Below are positions 10,863 through 22,184 of a stretch of DNA of 64,000 bases, one piece after another. The notes under the pieces are model-generated. The model saw only the letters and a list, made by a program, of their open reading frames with translations, did not search any database and was not told the DNA's origin. Position numbers and translations under genes: made by a program. The stretch is taken from the NCBI GenBank assembly GCA_011947345.1, contig JAAVTG010000284.1:1-64000 (forward strand), in the 5' to 3' direction. Numbering within the stretch: the first letter of the stretch is position 1; the number at the start of each line of letters is the position of its first letter. This DNA comes from Phytophthora quininea (taxonomy: Eukaryota; Oomycota; Peronosporomycetes; Peronosporales; Peronosporaceae).

Positions 10863-11826
10863 GGCCAATAAACCGTGAGGACGTAATTCGACAGCTTTGA
10901 GGCGCATGAATCTGTCAAACCTAATTCGTCCAATTTGATTAGGTTTTCCTTGCCGCATAACCATAACGACAACTCGGCATGAACTGTATCTGCGGTGTAG
11001 CGATTCTTCGCTTTGGTCCCCATACTGAAACTAAGTCAAGCCAGCGCCTAGTCTAAGGCTAGACGAGGATTGAGAGGCCTACTCTAGGCAGTGCCTAGCC
11101 TAGGTTGAAACCAGGCGGTACTAGGCTAGGCGCCTGCGAAGTTTCGCAACTCCCGTGGACACCGACTGTTCAAGTCTTCGCAGAGGATCGCCGAGATCCA
11201 AAACGAACCTTAGTTCACTGTATATTTGCATAGGACATACTGAAAGACATAGGAAACGGTAAGACCGAAGAGCCACACTAAACAGAACAGTATTTTCCAC
11301 CGACTACTCAAGCCGCACAAGCTCCTGGACATCTAGAGGTAAGATTTGTGTGTGTGTGTGTGTGGATTATGCTAATTCGGCGAACGCGGTGAGCAGTGTG
11401 TGCGAGCGTTCGTTGGCAAGGGCAAGAAGTGTGTGTTGCCCGAAAGGGATTGATTCGCGGCGCCTGCTAAGCCACTATATTAACAAGGAGAGCCTATTCC
11501 CCTCCGCCCAAGCCCTATTAGTCGTGGCTCTGCTGCGGTGGCTCCGGAAGCGCTTTCCCCAGGCGTGGCTTCCTCTCTTTAGAGGAACCCCGGAGTTTCA
11601 GTGAGTGTATTGTGTGTTAAGCGTCCTAGCCAAAGCTCGGGGCTAGTGGCGCTTTTTGGTTAGCCGAAACATCGCAGGAGGGTGCGTTTGATTGGCTCTA
11701 GGTGAGTCGAGTTGGGCGTCCTTCAGGCGAAGCCTCAACTCTCGTCGAACCTTCGCAAGAGGGCGAGACGTGTTGTTGTGGGCAGGGGCTACTATATTAA
11801 GGCTACGTTGCCAAGTGGAGTAATTC
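10863..11826. other. Repeat-rich non-coding stretch
   Basis: Contains repeated CTAG-rich words (about 11040-11135: GCCTAG and CTAGGC motifs on both strands), a GT microsatellite at 11347-11364, and two similar ACTATATTAA words at about 11476 and 11791. It may be an old LTR-like or MITE remnant; I could not define ends. Confidence 0.35.
11347..11364. repeat. GT dinucleotide microsatellite
   Basis: About nine consecutive GT units. Confidence 0.9.
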
Positions 11827-13299
11827 CTACACCACATGTGCTGGTTTTGTCGTTCCAGTTTTGTGCATCGGTTCAGGTTGCTTCAGCAGGGCGGCCTCGA
11901 GAACGAGAAGCCGCGCGTTTAATAAACGATTGCTTTCAATAAGCCCGTTAAGTACAGCGGCATGATGACCTCCAGCGCTACAGCATTTGCTCGATTCTCC
12001 AGCCTCCTCGTTTCTCTGCACAGGCACAGCGGTTGCAGCACCAATCGCCGACGACCTAGTCAGCATATCGGCGATGGTGATCTTCACAGCCTGCAAGCAC
12101 TCTTCCACTCGTGCAACCAGCAGGCTTGTCGGCACCAATTCCTTCACTCGAGGAAAATACTTCATCAGGTACGCTGTCAGCACATCGAGGACTTTTTGAC
12201 TGACGTTGAGCTTGGTGTCCACCAGTCCCGTGCAGGAACCAAACAGTAACTATTGCAAGTCACGCAAGCGCTCTTGGGCAGCATGATCTAGCACCCCAAC
12301 GTCGGCAATCACTGGAGACTCGTCGGCATCCCAGCCGCTCAGGACTCGAGCTACTTTTCGGCCACACGCGGAGTGTTGAACACGTAGGTGAACCCCTTGT
12401 TCATCCGCGACATATCTCATGCCCCACGGTCAAAAATATACTGCGCTGCGAGTCGGTCGTCTCCGTTAGCGTGCTGCGCCCCACCTCTGCGAAAGGAGTG
12501 CGACGTCAAGTTGCACGTTGCCCTGGCCGGCTCGGCCACACGCTTCAAGAATCGATTGACGTAAGCTTGGACTCATTCGTCTCCACGAGCTTGACCGGGG
12601 CACACAGGGACACCAGCACCTCCAGCAGCAGCACCAGCAGCAGGAGCGGGAACGGACGCGCGCTCACCACCCTGCAGCAATTTGAGCAGGGGTACTCCTT
12701 TGTCGAGAGACGTCCCAGCGGGTGTGAAGGTAGGTGGCTCAGCAACGATGCACTCGGAGACGCTTGCATTACTAGGGCGACCGCCAACGCCAGGTGCGAG
12801 GGTAAGTCCCTGTTCTTCTGCAGTTTTCATGCGCAGCATTCTTTCATAAAATACGTTGTCTGCTGACATAGTGATGTGTTGTTTGCTGATGATGCCAAGA
12901 TCCGACGAGCGACCAAAGCAATGCCACGTAAGACAAGCTAGCGCAGCATCTTCATAATCGGAGGCGACAGGCGCTGTTCTGTAGACATAGCGAATTAGAG
13001 AGCGTAAGTCCGCCTTAGAATAAGGCGGAGCTTTATTAAACCCCCATTCTCTCGTTCTAAACAGTGTTTTTCCAGCGTCTTCCTTGGTTCAGGAGAATTA
13101 CCTCCGCCGGCATGCGAAGATGCGGAAATTCATCGAAAAACCAAAGCTTTACATTTCTGAAGTACGAAATAGCAGTGTTTGGTGACAACTTACCTTTCTT
13201 ACCTTCACACGTCGCCAGATAGTAGCCGAAGCGGTCCATTACGGCTGCCAACTTCTTCCCTGAGTTGTCTGGTTGGATCGACGCTTGGACGACGTCCAT
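11827..13299 (-). mobile_element. Crypton-type tyrosine recombinase element (coding part)
   Basis: On the minus strand from the ATG at 13299, the boxes of a tyrosine recombinase occur in order. First comes a SAM-like N-terminal domain (FGYYLATCEGKKGKLSPNTA). Then the first catalytic Arg box (ALACLTWHCFGRSSDLG, about 12910), a lysine box (LRMKTAEEQGLTL, about 12810), the HxxR box (LTSHSFRRGGAQHANG, about 12510) and a tyrosine box (FTYVFNTPRVAEK, about 12370). A C-terminal region (KVARVLSGWDADESPV to about 11830) of the type seen in Cryptons follows. Breaks: TGA where Trp is expected just after DRGA (about 12417), a short A-run at 12354-12357, and a frame change near 13070. Such elements insert by site-specific recombination and lack terminal inverted repeats; I did not find the ends. 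Confidence 0.72.
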
Positions 13300-14220
13300 A
13301 GAAACACGCTAAACATTTAACATACGCTCAAAGGCACCTACTCCGGTGGAGCGAGCTTTTGAGTGTTTACTGTGACTAAGGCAGAGATACTCATGCCAAG
13401 CGTTGTCTGGCCCTTCTGCTTGTTTTGAAATGGCAAAACCTCCAGTGTCTCGTTACCTACGCTAGGACTTAGCCTGCTTGTCAGATTCGTAAGAATATTT
13501 TTAAACATTTGAGTGACTTAATTCCAGTATACATAGTGTTTCCGAGAAATTTGTTGAGGGTTGCGCAAAGTGTTATAATTGGCTAAAATGGGTCTATGCG
13601 ACGATTTGAGTGGCCAAAACTAATTACAGTTCGTCTAAAGGCGTTGTCGGAAAAACGACATCTACGAAGCAGGCGCACGAGATGCCTGTGCCATCGCAGC
13701 CTAGCGACTTGTTCAAAAAGCAAAGCTTATCCCAGCCTTCGCGAAGCCCTAGTCGATCATCCAAATCTCTGTGAGAGGTTACTTGATCGCAGCGCTGGAC
13801 GGGTCTTTGCAAGCTCAACTCATGAGACATTGGCCGGGGCGAAAGCCTTGAGCGGTGGCAAATCAACCGCATGTTAGCGTTTCCAAATGCTCTTTTCATG
13901 TGGATTTTCCAGCGTTGAGCGCCACAACTTTCAACCAAACGGCGAGCTGCGGTAGAGCGAGAAAGCCTCCGCATGACTCAGTCAATGGTACAGCCTCAAC
14001 TTGACGCTGTACGACGCCAATTGACACCGTCGTAAACCCGTGTCACACGGATCTACTGCAATCACTACGTGCGGACGAAGTCGTTCTCGGGATGGGGGAC
14101 ACAGCAATTGGGATTCATGGCGCGGGCTTGAAGCCCGGCTCCATAGCGTCCTGTGGCTCAACGCTGAGAACTAACAGCACCACTCTGCAATCTGCTCCAA
14201 GCCACTTAATCCAAGACCCC
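13300..14220. other. Intergenic region upstream of GH12 copy 2
   Basis: No convincing coding sequence. The 3' half should carry the GH12 copy 2 promoter. ACTCTGCAATCTGC at about 14183 is a weak initiator/CAAT-like candidate. Confidence 0.35.
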
Positions 14221-15022
14221 ATGAAGCTCCTGATCGCTGCCACCGCCGCTGCTGTCGCGACCACCGCCGCCTCGGCCCAAGAGTTCTGCGGTCAGTATGA
14301 CTCGAAGAAGGCCGGGGACTACACCGTGTACAATAACCTCTGGTGCGTTCAAGTTTTCGCCTTGGTTCGGATAACTGAAGGTCCTTGCTAACCGAGTGGG
14401 TCTCAACAGGGGCATGGATAACGACAAAACGGGTGGACAGTGCACGACCGTCGACAGCGCCAGCGGCTCGGTCATCGCGTGGCACACGAGCTTCAACTGG
14501 GCCGGCGATACGTGGCAGGTCAAGTCGTTCGCCAACGCGGCGCTGACCTTCTCGCCGGTGCAGCTCTCGGCCGTCAAGTCGATTCCCACCACTATGAAGT
14601 ACACCTACACGTCCAACCCCGGTCTTATTTCCAATGTGGCCTACGACCTGTTCACGAGCTCGTCTGTTGACGGCAAGACGGAGAACGAGCTGATGGTGTG
14701 GCTGGCCAACCCCGGCGGTGCCTGGCCCCTGACGACCACCGGCCAGCCCTTGAAGAGTTTCACCGCGAGCGGCACCGAGTTCAACCTGTACCAGGGCTGG
14801 AACAACAACACCTTCAGCAACACCAAGGTGTACTCGTGGGTCGCTAAGACGTCGACTACCAGCTTCTCGGCTGACCTCAAGCAGTTCTTCGACGAGCTGC
14901 CGGCGGACAACACGATCGCCTCGACCCAGTACCTGACGCACGTGCAGGCCGGCGCGGAGCCGTTCGTTGGCAAGAACGCCACCCTGACGGTCTCCAAGTA
15001 CTCGGCCGCTGTCAAGGTTTAG
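14221..15022 (+). CDS. GH12 xyloglucanase-like enzyme, copy 2 (intact)
   Basis: Predicted secreted endo-beta-1,4-glucanase of family GH12, of the XEG1 type that attacks plant-wall xyloglucan and is known as an apoplastic virulence factor and immune trigger in Phytophthora. The ATG at 14221 opens a signal peptide (MKLLIAATAAAVATTAASA). A 67-base intron (14343-14409, GTGCGT...CAACAG) is removed to join NNLW to GMDNDK, giving exactly 244 aa. Both catalytic glutamates are present: Glu134 in NELMVWL and Glu224 in GAEPFVG. No frame damage is visible. This is the only cluster member that reads without correction. Its neighbours downstream in the same orientation are a relic and two more GH12 copies, consistent with tandem duplication. 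Confidence 0.93.
14343..14409 (+). other. Intron of GH12 copy 2
   Basis: GT-AG, 67 bases, with a GCTAACC branch-like site 21 bases before the acceptor. Splicing restores the conserved NNLWG. The other GH12 copies lack an intron here. Confidence 0.85.
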
Positions 15023-15380
15023 ACCATGCCTTACTGAATTTGAAATGGAAACAACACGAAGATTTCCAAGCTGATCGTGTTCTGGTTGTGTGGAAAGGCA
15101 AAAGCATATGCCTACTGAGATCTAGAAACCGTGATGTGATTGCCTGCAGCTCGGCATTCGTGCCGCTTGTGCTGTTCGTGCCGTTATAGGGCGTCATTGG
15201 TTGCTCACTTAGCTGAGGAACCTCTTTACAGGTTTTACGACTGATTTCGGGATGAGGTCGCATTTCACGCCAAGGAGTTGCAGTGCGCACATGATCAACG
15301 GATTTGACACGGCAACCGCAAATTAACCACCACAACTTTCCAATTTTCCTCGGGGCCCGAACGAGCAGCATCCAGCACGA

Positions 15381-15450
15381 ATGAAGACCGCTACCATCGC
15401 TACTCGTCGCTGCCGCCGCGTCCTTTGTCGCGGCCGAAGACTTTGCGGAA
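15381..15450 (+). pseudogene. GH12 leader relic (signal peptide only)
   Basis: ATGAAGACCGCTACCATCGC is followed, in a shifted frame, by LLVAAAASFVAAEDF and, with one added T, CG. This resembles the leader and mature N-terminus (EDFCG) of the neighbouring GH12 genes. Similarity ends at once, so it is probably the stump of a further copy. Short, hence tentative. Confidence 0.4.
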
Positions 15451-15894
15451 CCTAAAACACTTAGACGTTGCTCCAAACAGCCACAACAATACCCAATTGT
15501 CTTTCCCTTCGACCTTCTTACCACTCCATGCAAGCAAAGCAATCGAAACGAACACAGAACTACTCTCTGGGTGAGAATTGTCGAGCGATCGGTTGCTCAT
15601 CGAAACATTATCCTGGTGCAAGCTTTTGCCCTACAAGGACCGTCAGAATGCCAAACAGAGCGAGGCAACAATGCGATTCCGGTTGACGGATCGATTGCTG
15701 GCAAAGCAAACAGGTAGTAATAGCGCGACCACCAGTTACCCGCTCGGAACGGATAGCTCGAGCATATTCATCGTAGTAAGCACGATCGGAAAGTACTGTT
15801 GAGATGAACAGGAGACGTCGCTGCAACTGCACATGAAAATGATAATGCGTCCGATGCCGGTAGCCGATCACAACACTCATTACTCATCATCTCA

Positions 15895-16583
15895 CTCCAG
15901 CTGATCGTCGCTGCCGCAGCTTCGCCAACCTTCACCGAGGAATTCTGCGGCCAATGGGACTCGACGACGACGGGAGACTACATCCCATACAACAACTTGT
16001 GGGGCGTCATTGACGATCCTACTGGCAGCCAATGCACGCGTCTCGACTCCAGCGCCAACTCGACAATCGCCTGGCACACGACCTTCAACTGGTCCGGCAT
16101 CAACCGGCAGGTCGAGTCGTTCGCCTTGCCGCGCTGCAGTTCGAACCAGTGCAATTGGCCGATGTCAAGTCGATCCCGACGACCATCGAGTACGACTACA
16201 AGTACGAAGGGAAGGTCATGTCGAACGTGGCGTATGATCTGATAACGAGTTCGACGCCAAAGGAGTTTAAGCTCATGGTCTGGCTGGATGGCGCCTGGCC
16301 GCTCTCGAGCTCCGGCAAGTACGTCAAGAACGTGACGGTGAGCGGCACAGAATTCGGCCTCTACCAAGGTGTAAATGGCAACACGACTGTATTCTCCTAC
16401 TTCGTGACCAAGTCGCCGTTGAGCTCCACGGCCGATCTCAAGGACTTCGCTGATGCGCTTCTCGAGGGTAGCGGACTGAACTCGACGCAATACTCGACCC
16501 ACGTGCAATGCGGCACCGAGCCTTTCATTGGCAACGCGACGCTGGCGGTGTCCAAGTACTCGGTGGCTGTCAACACCGCATAA
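15895..16583 (+). pseudogene. GH12 xyloglucanase-like gene, copy 3 (catalytic Glu lost)
   Basis: Starts within a leader-like LIVAAAASPTFTEEFCGQWD, with no in-frame ATG in a sensible place. It continues through NNLWGVIDDPTGSQC, AWHTTFNWSG, SIPTTIEYDYKYEG, LMVWLDGAWPL and CGTEPFIGNATL. One base is missing at about 16124 (QVESFA to AALQFEPVQL). In the nucleophile motif the sibling copies have EYEIMVWL or TENELMVWL; this copy has EFKLMVWL, so the catalytic Glu aligns with Lys. The second Glu is kept. It is therefore expected to be inactive even if expressed. In Phytophthora sojae an inactive GH12 paralogue (XLP1) acts as a decoy for a host inhibitor. A similar role here would need a functional start, which I do not see. 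Confidence 0.85.
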
Positions 16584-16998
16584 AGTAGAGCAACCCCAGT
16601 TGAAATACCTGTACACGGATTGCCAGGCTTGAGTATTTACTTTGAAACGAACGCCGTAATGAAAGCCGGTTGATCATTTCCCCACCGATGGATCCCTGCC
16701 CAGCGTCATCGAGATCTGCTTTCTCTGCAGCGGAGTATCGAGGACGCTTCGGCTTGAGTTTGCTGGGCTGCATTATGCACCGAGAAGCGTGTCGACATTC
16801 CATCAAGCCGGACTTGTTCGTGTATTCGCAAGGTCACATTCGGTGCTCTGCTCTGTTGATCGTTTTCCCGGATGGGACCGAGTCGCCGGATGGTGCTCTT
16901 GTCACGTACGAGTACAGTAATGTGCAGAGCTGTTTCCTTTCGACTCGCTGCGTTACCGAGCACTCAACAATTCGCTTTGAAACGCTGATCAACTCGAG

Positions 16999-17765
16999 AT
17001 GAAGGTTTTGCTCGCTGTTGTCGCTGCCGTGGTAGCGTCGACCGCCACCGCTCAGGAAATGTGTGGAGACTACGACACGGTCGAGATTGGCAACTACACG
17101 TTATACACCAACTTGTGGGGCAAGGCGAACGACGACGGCACCGGCGGCCAATGCACCACCCTCGACAGCCCCAAAGACGACGACTCGAGCATCGCCTGGC
17201 GCACCACCTACAAGTGGGGCGGCCTCACCTGGAACGTCAAGGGCTATCCGAACGTCGGCCTCGCCTTCGACCCGGTGGAGATCGCCAACATTGAGTCGAT
17301 CCCGACGACCGTCAACTACACGTACGACTACGACGAGAGCGTCACCGCCAACATGGCCTACGACCTGTTCACGAGCTCGACCCCGGACGGGGACTTTGAG
17401 TACGAGATCATGGTGTGGCTCGCGGCCGTCGGGACGGCCTGGCCGCTAGCTCAGGAAGGCAAGAACATTCTGAACGTGACGGTCAGTGGCGTGGACTTTA
17501 TGCTGAACCACGGCATCAATGGCAACATGACGGTGTTCTCGTGGGTCGCAACCAAGCTCACGACCGACTTCTCGGGCGACCTTATGGAGTTCATCGAGGC
17601 CCTGCCGACGGACATTGCCCCGGCGCAAAGCAGTACCTGACGAAAGTGCAGTGCGGCACCGAGGCGTATCACGCCACCAAGAACGCCACCATGGTCGTCA
17701 AGGGGTACAAGGCAGCCGTCAACACGCTCATGCGCGGCAACTACGAGTTCCAGCAAACCAAATAG
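16999..17765 (+). CDS. GH12 xyloglucanase-like enzyme, copy 4
   Basis: Predicted secreted endo-beta-1,4-glucanase. Signal peptide MKVLLAVVAAVVASTATA, then QEMCGDYDT, TNLWGKANDD, YDLFTSSTPDGDFEYEIMVWL and, after one frame correction, KVQCGTEAYHATKN. As printed, the frame stops at 17640 after 213 residues. One extra C in the CCCC at 17618-17621 extends it to 17765, giving 255 aa. With this correction the catalytic glutamates fall at 136 and 222, the numbers I recall for P. sojae XEG1. If the shift were real, the product would lose the second catalytic Glu, an architecture like the decoy XLP1. I favour a homopolymer error because the same fault recurs across the window. Compared with copy 2 it has a longer C-terminal tail and no intron. 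Confidence 0.88.
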
Positions 17766-18163
17766 GAAGCTTATTTTGTGAAAGCACATCACACTCAATT
17801 CTTTGCCTGCTAGACGAGCTGACCAACAATTGCTGCTGGGGGATCGTAGGACATTCCTGAAGAGAAGCGTGTGGTACATGAATCTCAACGAGATCCTCCG
17901 AGCTACCTCTTCGTGGTTCCGACATGGGTTTTGGATCTAGCAGCTCTTCGCGTTGGGGGTGCTCGTTCTACTCGATACAAGGAATGCATGCCTGGTACGT
18001 TCAAAACTGCTTGCATTTGAAATTCCTATGTGTGTGAAATTCTCGTTCTTTCATCTCGCTTGAATAAATTAGCGTTGTTGTGGGGAGATACCGCATCAAT
18101 CGGTGGCATTTGGCTCGGGTAAGGGGATCGATCGCGGCTCCCGGTAGATTCTCTGCTCGACGG
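17766..18163. other. Intergenic region between convergent genes
   Basis: 3' ends of GH12 copy 4 (+) and the small membrane protein (-) meet here. No other feature seen. Confidence 0.4.
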
Positions 18164-18484
18164 CTAGATGTGCGCCGTGTACACGAACTGCTTGGTGGTG
18201 GAAATGGGCTGCGCGGCGGGCGTCTGGCTGGGCGAGATGACCACCTCGTGCATCTCGACCTTCTTGCCCACGGTCTTCTTGGCGCGCACTTTGACGACCA
18301 CCAGCACGGCGATGACCGCCGCTGCGGCCGCCGCGATGCAGGCGACGGCGACCGGCGAGATGCCTCCAGTCGAAGCGGTGGCGGCCTCGGTCTCAAGTCT
18401 CCGGACGGTGGCGGCGTTCGCGCTCGACAGCAGCGCGACGAACGCGAAGCAGAGCATGGAGAGGACGACGGTGGTGGGGGCCAT
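18164..18484 (-). CDS. Small single-pass membrane protein
   Basis: The frame from the ATG at 18484 encodes 106 residues: a signal peptide (MAPTTVVLSMLCFAFVALLS), a very short ectodomain, and a membrane helix preceded by ASTGGISPVAVACIAAAA. A basic then polar cytosolic tail (VVVKVRAKKTVGKKVEMHE) ends in FVYTAHI. The ASTGG/ISPV...AAAAA helix closely resembles the membrane segment of the three eight-cysteine proteins at 22-26 kb (ASTGGLSPGVIGAIAAAAA), so it may be a headless relative. The function is unknown. Codon bias supports coding. Confidence 0.6.
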   Translation of the reverse strand: MAPTTVVLSMLCFAFVALLSSANAATVRRLETEAATASTGGISPVAVACIAAAAAAVIAVLVVVKVRAKKTVGKKVEMHEVVISPSQTPAAQPISTTKQFVYTAHI

Positions 18485-19791
18485 GGCGGTGGGGCGGAGC
18501 TGCTTGCTGTGTCTTCTCGAGAAGAGAAAAGCTTGAATGACGAGTGTACCGTCGGGCGCCGCGGCCCGCTCATCTGGCCGATCACCCTGGCGGGGAAGTT
18601 CCGCCGCGGTCGAAATCAGACGCGGCTGGGCGTAGAAAACCGATCGACGGTCTCTGCTCGAAGCTCTGCAGGAGCTCCTCGGGCTGCTCAGCACGTCGGT
18701 GCTGGCGACCGAGGCGACCCGATCGCAGGCGTCACGTTGCGCGGCGCCAGTTGGGGCGTGCGTGCGCTGCAGTTATCTCGCTCGGGCGAGACATCCTGGG
18801 GCGACGACACCGCCGCCGCCGCGACCCGACTACTCCCTATGGTTGCCGAGAACTTCAACGTTCTGCGAGCCAAAGTGTGCTGGCCAGCTTAGCCCGCTGG
18901 CTCGCTGTAACGGTCGGTGCGTGAGCAAAGCCGACATCAAGACCTTCGCCGGTCGACGCCTTGCCTTGGATCGACCTGCTGCGGCCGGCCCAAATGCTAG
19001 AGAAACACGCTTCCCCATGCCTGTGAATCTCCCCGGCCGTCAAGATACTTTGGTTGCTGGCGGGCGGAAGATCGACAAAAGCTGGGCGAGCCAAAGTGGT
19101 GCAGCTGCAGACCCCCAGCTGCGGAGATCCGTCGACGCCCGAGGGAAGCCCCACGGCAAGAGAAGCGGGCGGCTCCGTTGCCTTGCACATTGTTGAGGCA
19201 CCGGGCAGCGGTGGCCCATGCGGGTGGCCCACTTGACGCGGCGTGAGTCACACGATGGCCCATAATGCTGGGCTGCTGGAGGTGATGGCAAGTGGCTGGG
19301 AGCACTAGTACAGACAGGGACAGTAGCTGAGCCTGTGGACGAGTGGAGACTGCAGCGCTGCTTGGGCTGCGCTGAAGTATTGCGAGGACACGCAAGAGCT
19401 TCCTGCGCTTTTCTGCCGCTTCGATGAGAGGTCCAGCGTTGACCTGCACGGCTATCTAGCTTCGGCCGGGAACCTGGGCATTTTCGTGCGAAGAAAGCGA
19501 AATGAACACTTCGTAGAGCACTGCTTCCAGTTTCGCTTGTATGATGACAATTTCCGCAGCTGCGTTGAGTGATAATTTTCCGCCGCTATGTCCATTCCAA
19601 TTCCTCGAGCGCCTGCTTTCGGGTCATCTAAACTACTCACATTAACGAGCACAGCAGATAAAAGCCACGCTAGCAGAATCTTATGAAATATTTCGCGAGA
19701 AATCTGCTGGATTCGACGATGTTTGCCTTCGATGTGAGAAGTTCGCCTGAGCGTGTATGCACTCACTACTCAGCGCCGTCGAACAAACTGC
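18485..19791. other. Intergenic region, no supported gene
   Basis: GC-rich around 18.5-19.3 kb with many overlapping shadow frames. I see no domain, clear leader or repeat structure that I would defend. Confidence 0.35.
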
Positions 19792-21022
19792 TTAAAGTCG
19801 GTGCCTTGACGACGCGGCCTTGACACAAACGCGATGTGAAAATAAAATGCTGTCACAGCCTTCACCAGATTTTGCTTCACTTGAGATGAAACTTTTTTCT
19901 TGCAAGTTTCGAGAAGAAGCGTCGTCTTCGTGTGCCGAAAAGCACAGCAATATTTCGATATCCGCACTCAGCAGCGTTCCTTCTGGCTTAGATAAATGCG
20001 CAGATTGCGTCGGGTGGATCAAGGTTTTGCAGCGCTCGAAATCACGCAAGACTTCACATCCTCCCGTCGTCGGGAGGTGACATCTGCTTCCCCAGCTGAA
20101 TGCCCCAGTCTTTTCCTTCCATAAAGAGCTTGCGGGCACCACAAAGTTGCAAGGCACATTCCGACGGCCGTGTAGCTGCTCAAACGCGGATAGCATGGGC
20201 TCCACGCGCTGTCTCCACTTGGCGAGGGAATTTTCACATCGAATGCAATGCCTGCGAGCGCATCACTCGCTCGAGACGTATGGTCAAAGTAATCGCTTCT
20301 GCAGCGAATATTTTTGCGAGTTTAAGATCCCATATCATCGGACGACACGGTAAAGGGACACGGAATTTGACAGTGTCTGTGTATTTCGTAAAACGTCTTC
20401 AATGCAGGCAGAATCCGCTCACGCCAGTCCGTCTCATAGATATTCCACACAAACCCCACCTCTTCCAATCGGGGTTTATCACGAGTGACTTGATCCGAGT
20501 AACTACTTCCTGCGCGAATATTGCTGACGACAAAACCGAGTTTAACATTCCACGGCCAGCGTTCATCGGAAACAACAGTAAAGGTCTGCGGTACGCGACA
20601 GTGTCCGTGGATGTTGTGAATAGCCTCGAACGCTATACTTCCACTCAGCGTCGGAGTGATCCCATACGAAACCCAGCTCTCGTAACTACCTTTCACTTGG
20701 TCCACGTCGGATATTAGCGATCTGGCTGCCCAACTTCTTGCCCCAAAGTCTCTCAGCCACTTTTGGCCTATGGAACCACAAAGTTTTGGTCGACATCGAT
20801 GTGTTCGAAAGGCTCGTAGTGCCTCCGCAGCATGGGCATGAAGAAGTGGTCCCATTTGTACTGACTCCAGTCCCACGCGAACTGCATCTGCTCCAAGTCG
20901 TCCAGCATCTTCTCTGGGATCTCTTTCTTGTCCCTCTTCTGCTTCCTCAGCCACTGGGCTTTCTTCCCCAGCCTGTACCCCCACATCTCCTCAGGCCACT
21001 TGGTATCTCCAGTAGGCACCAC
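19792..21022 (-). pseudogene. Helicase-associated (HA) repeat protein, degraded
   Basis: Minus-strand readings in several frames show repeated units of the helicase-associated domain type found in many stramenopile proteins: a Trp, then aLxxFxxxHGH/RxxVPxxFxV, then WPxxxxGxxLG. Examples are AIHNIHGHCRVPQTFTVV with DERWPWNVKLG (about 20560), LKTFYEIHRHCQIPCPFTV (about 20390) and LSAFEQLHGRRNVPCNFVV (about 20180). A more degenerate unit near 21000 reads WPEEMWGYRLGKKAQWLRKQ. At least four frame changes and a stop near 20322 separate them. No ATPase domain is present. The function of these repeat proteins is not established. Ends are approximate. Confidence 0.6.
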
Positions 21023-22112
21023 AAACTGATTGGCACCATCAGATGCTGCTCATTTTTAGGAAAGCTCGGGAGCAGTCGCCTCTCGTTCGTTCCAGGATGG
21101 AAGAGACACGGAGAAGCTACTGGCAGCAACAGGAGACAAGGAGAGACGCCCGACACCTCGCTGCAGTCGACATAAGGCCGTGGGGAGGCAGACAGAGGAG
21201 CCCTCGACACAAGGCCGTGCCAGCCGCAGCATGCTTTTGCTTGTCAAGCGCGGGGTTGGTCAAAACAGATTTGAACCAGTCATATCGATGGAAACGGATG
21301 ATTGGCTGGTAAGTTGAAGTGGACGGATACCATGCATGCTCTAGCTGTGCCGTGTTGCGCCTGAAGCAATGAATGCAAGCCGTCCATGCCCCCAAGTCTC
21401 AACAAGAACAACGTAGTTTCCAGATAGCATTCGCGTAGGAAGAGGACGGGAGGAATGCCGCTGCGTCGCAACCACTTTTCGGGATCTCTTTGTGCCATGG
21501 CGGAAGTGCGGGACAAACTCTAACCAGGCATTTCATTACGGCCCAGTCTTTGCCATGCCGACCAGCGTAAAGCGATGGCCCCCGCAAGCTTCCGCCCGAA
21601 AAAGCGACCTACACCTTGGTCGAGGAAAAATGTAAAGTTGTAGACGAGTATGTTGCCTTTGGCGACTAGCGCAGCTGCCGCGACTGTGGTACGGAGGAGC
21701 GTGGCGATCCGCATCGCGCTGGATTTCCACCTACAGTACTCGGCGCTGTGGAGAGTCTCCGTTCATGGCCGAAACTTTTTGCGATTGAAAACAACTGCAG
21801 GAGAAGCGCACAGAAGCCTACTTCCTCCTCACCGGCCTAGGGCCTGGCGGGGCAGGCAAAATCCAGGCTAGCAGAGCTCGTGCCGCACCCATTTCATCCG
21901 CGGCGTCTCGAACAGAAATACGTTTGTGTTAAAGACGGGCTTTTAGGTGCAATCCAAAGCCGCAGCGGATTGCGCCCGCTTCAACCTGCACCTCAAAATA
22001 TTGGCAGGTTGTTGTTGTCGAGTGTCGATACGTTTGTGCGCAGGTTGCCTTTGCCCAGTGCCGCCCGCTATGTGGCCGAGACACTAGTCTCCGCGGCGCG
22101 GACGCCTTCCGT
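21023..22112. other. Intergenic region, no supported gene
   Basis: Short frames only. A 64-residue minus frame at 21520-21714 begins like a leader but has no further support. Confidence 0.35.
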
Positions 22113-22124
22113 GCTCATTCTGCC
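22113..22124 (+). promoter_or_regulatory. Oomycete initiator, eight-cysteine protein 1
   Basis: GCTCATTCTGCC fits the Phytophthora initiator GCTCATTCYYNC and lies about 70 bases upstream of the ATG at 22185. The same motif at nearly the same distance precedes the next two paralogues. Confidence 0.65.
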
Positions 22125-22184
22125 TTCTGCGCGCTACCAATAACTTCCTACTCGACAGCTCGAGTCCCCAAGCCTCTCCAAACC

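Noticed and set aside
13009..13029. Perfect hairpin TCCGCCTTA-GAA-TAAGGCGGA, considered as a terminator or transposon end
   Set aside because: On the minus strand it lies within the Crypton recombinase reading (APPYSKADL), so it is more likely coincidental to coding.
19452..19766. Minus frame with a hydrophobic stretch (LLAWLLSAVLVNVSS) and a later RFLR, considered as an RXLR effector
   Set aside because: The hydrophobic stretch is not at a start codon, RFLR is too far downstream, and no EER or WY-type region follows.
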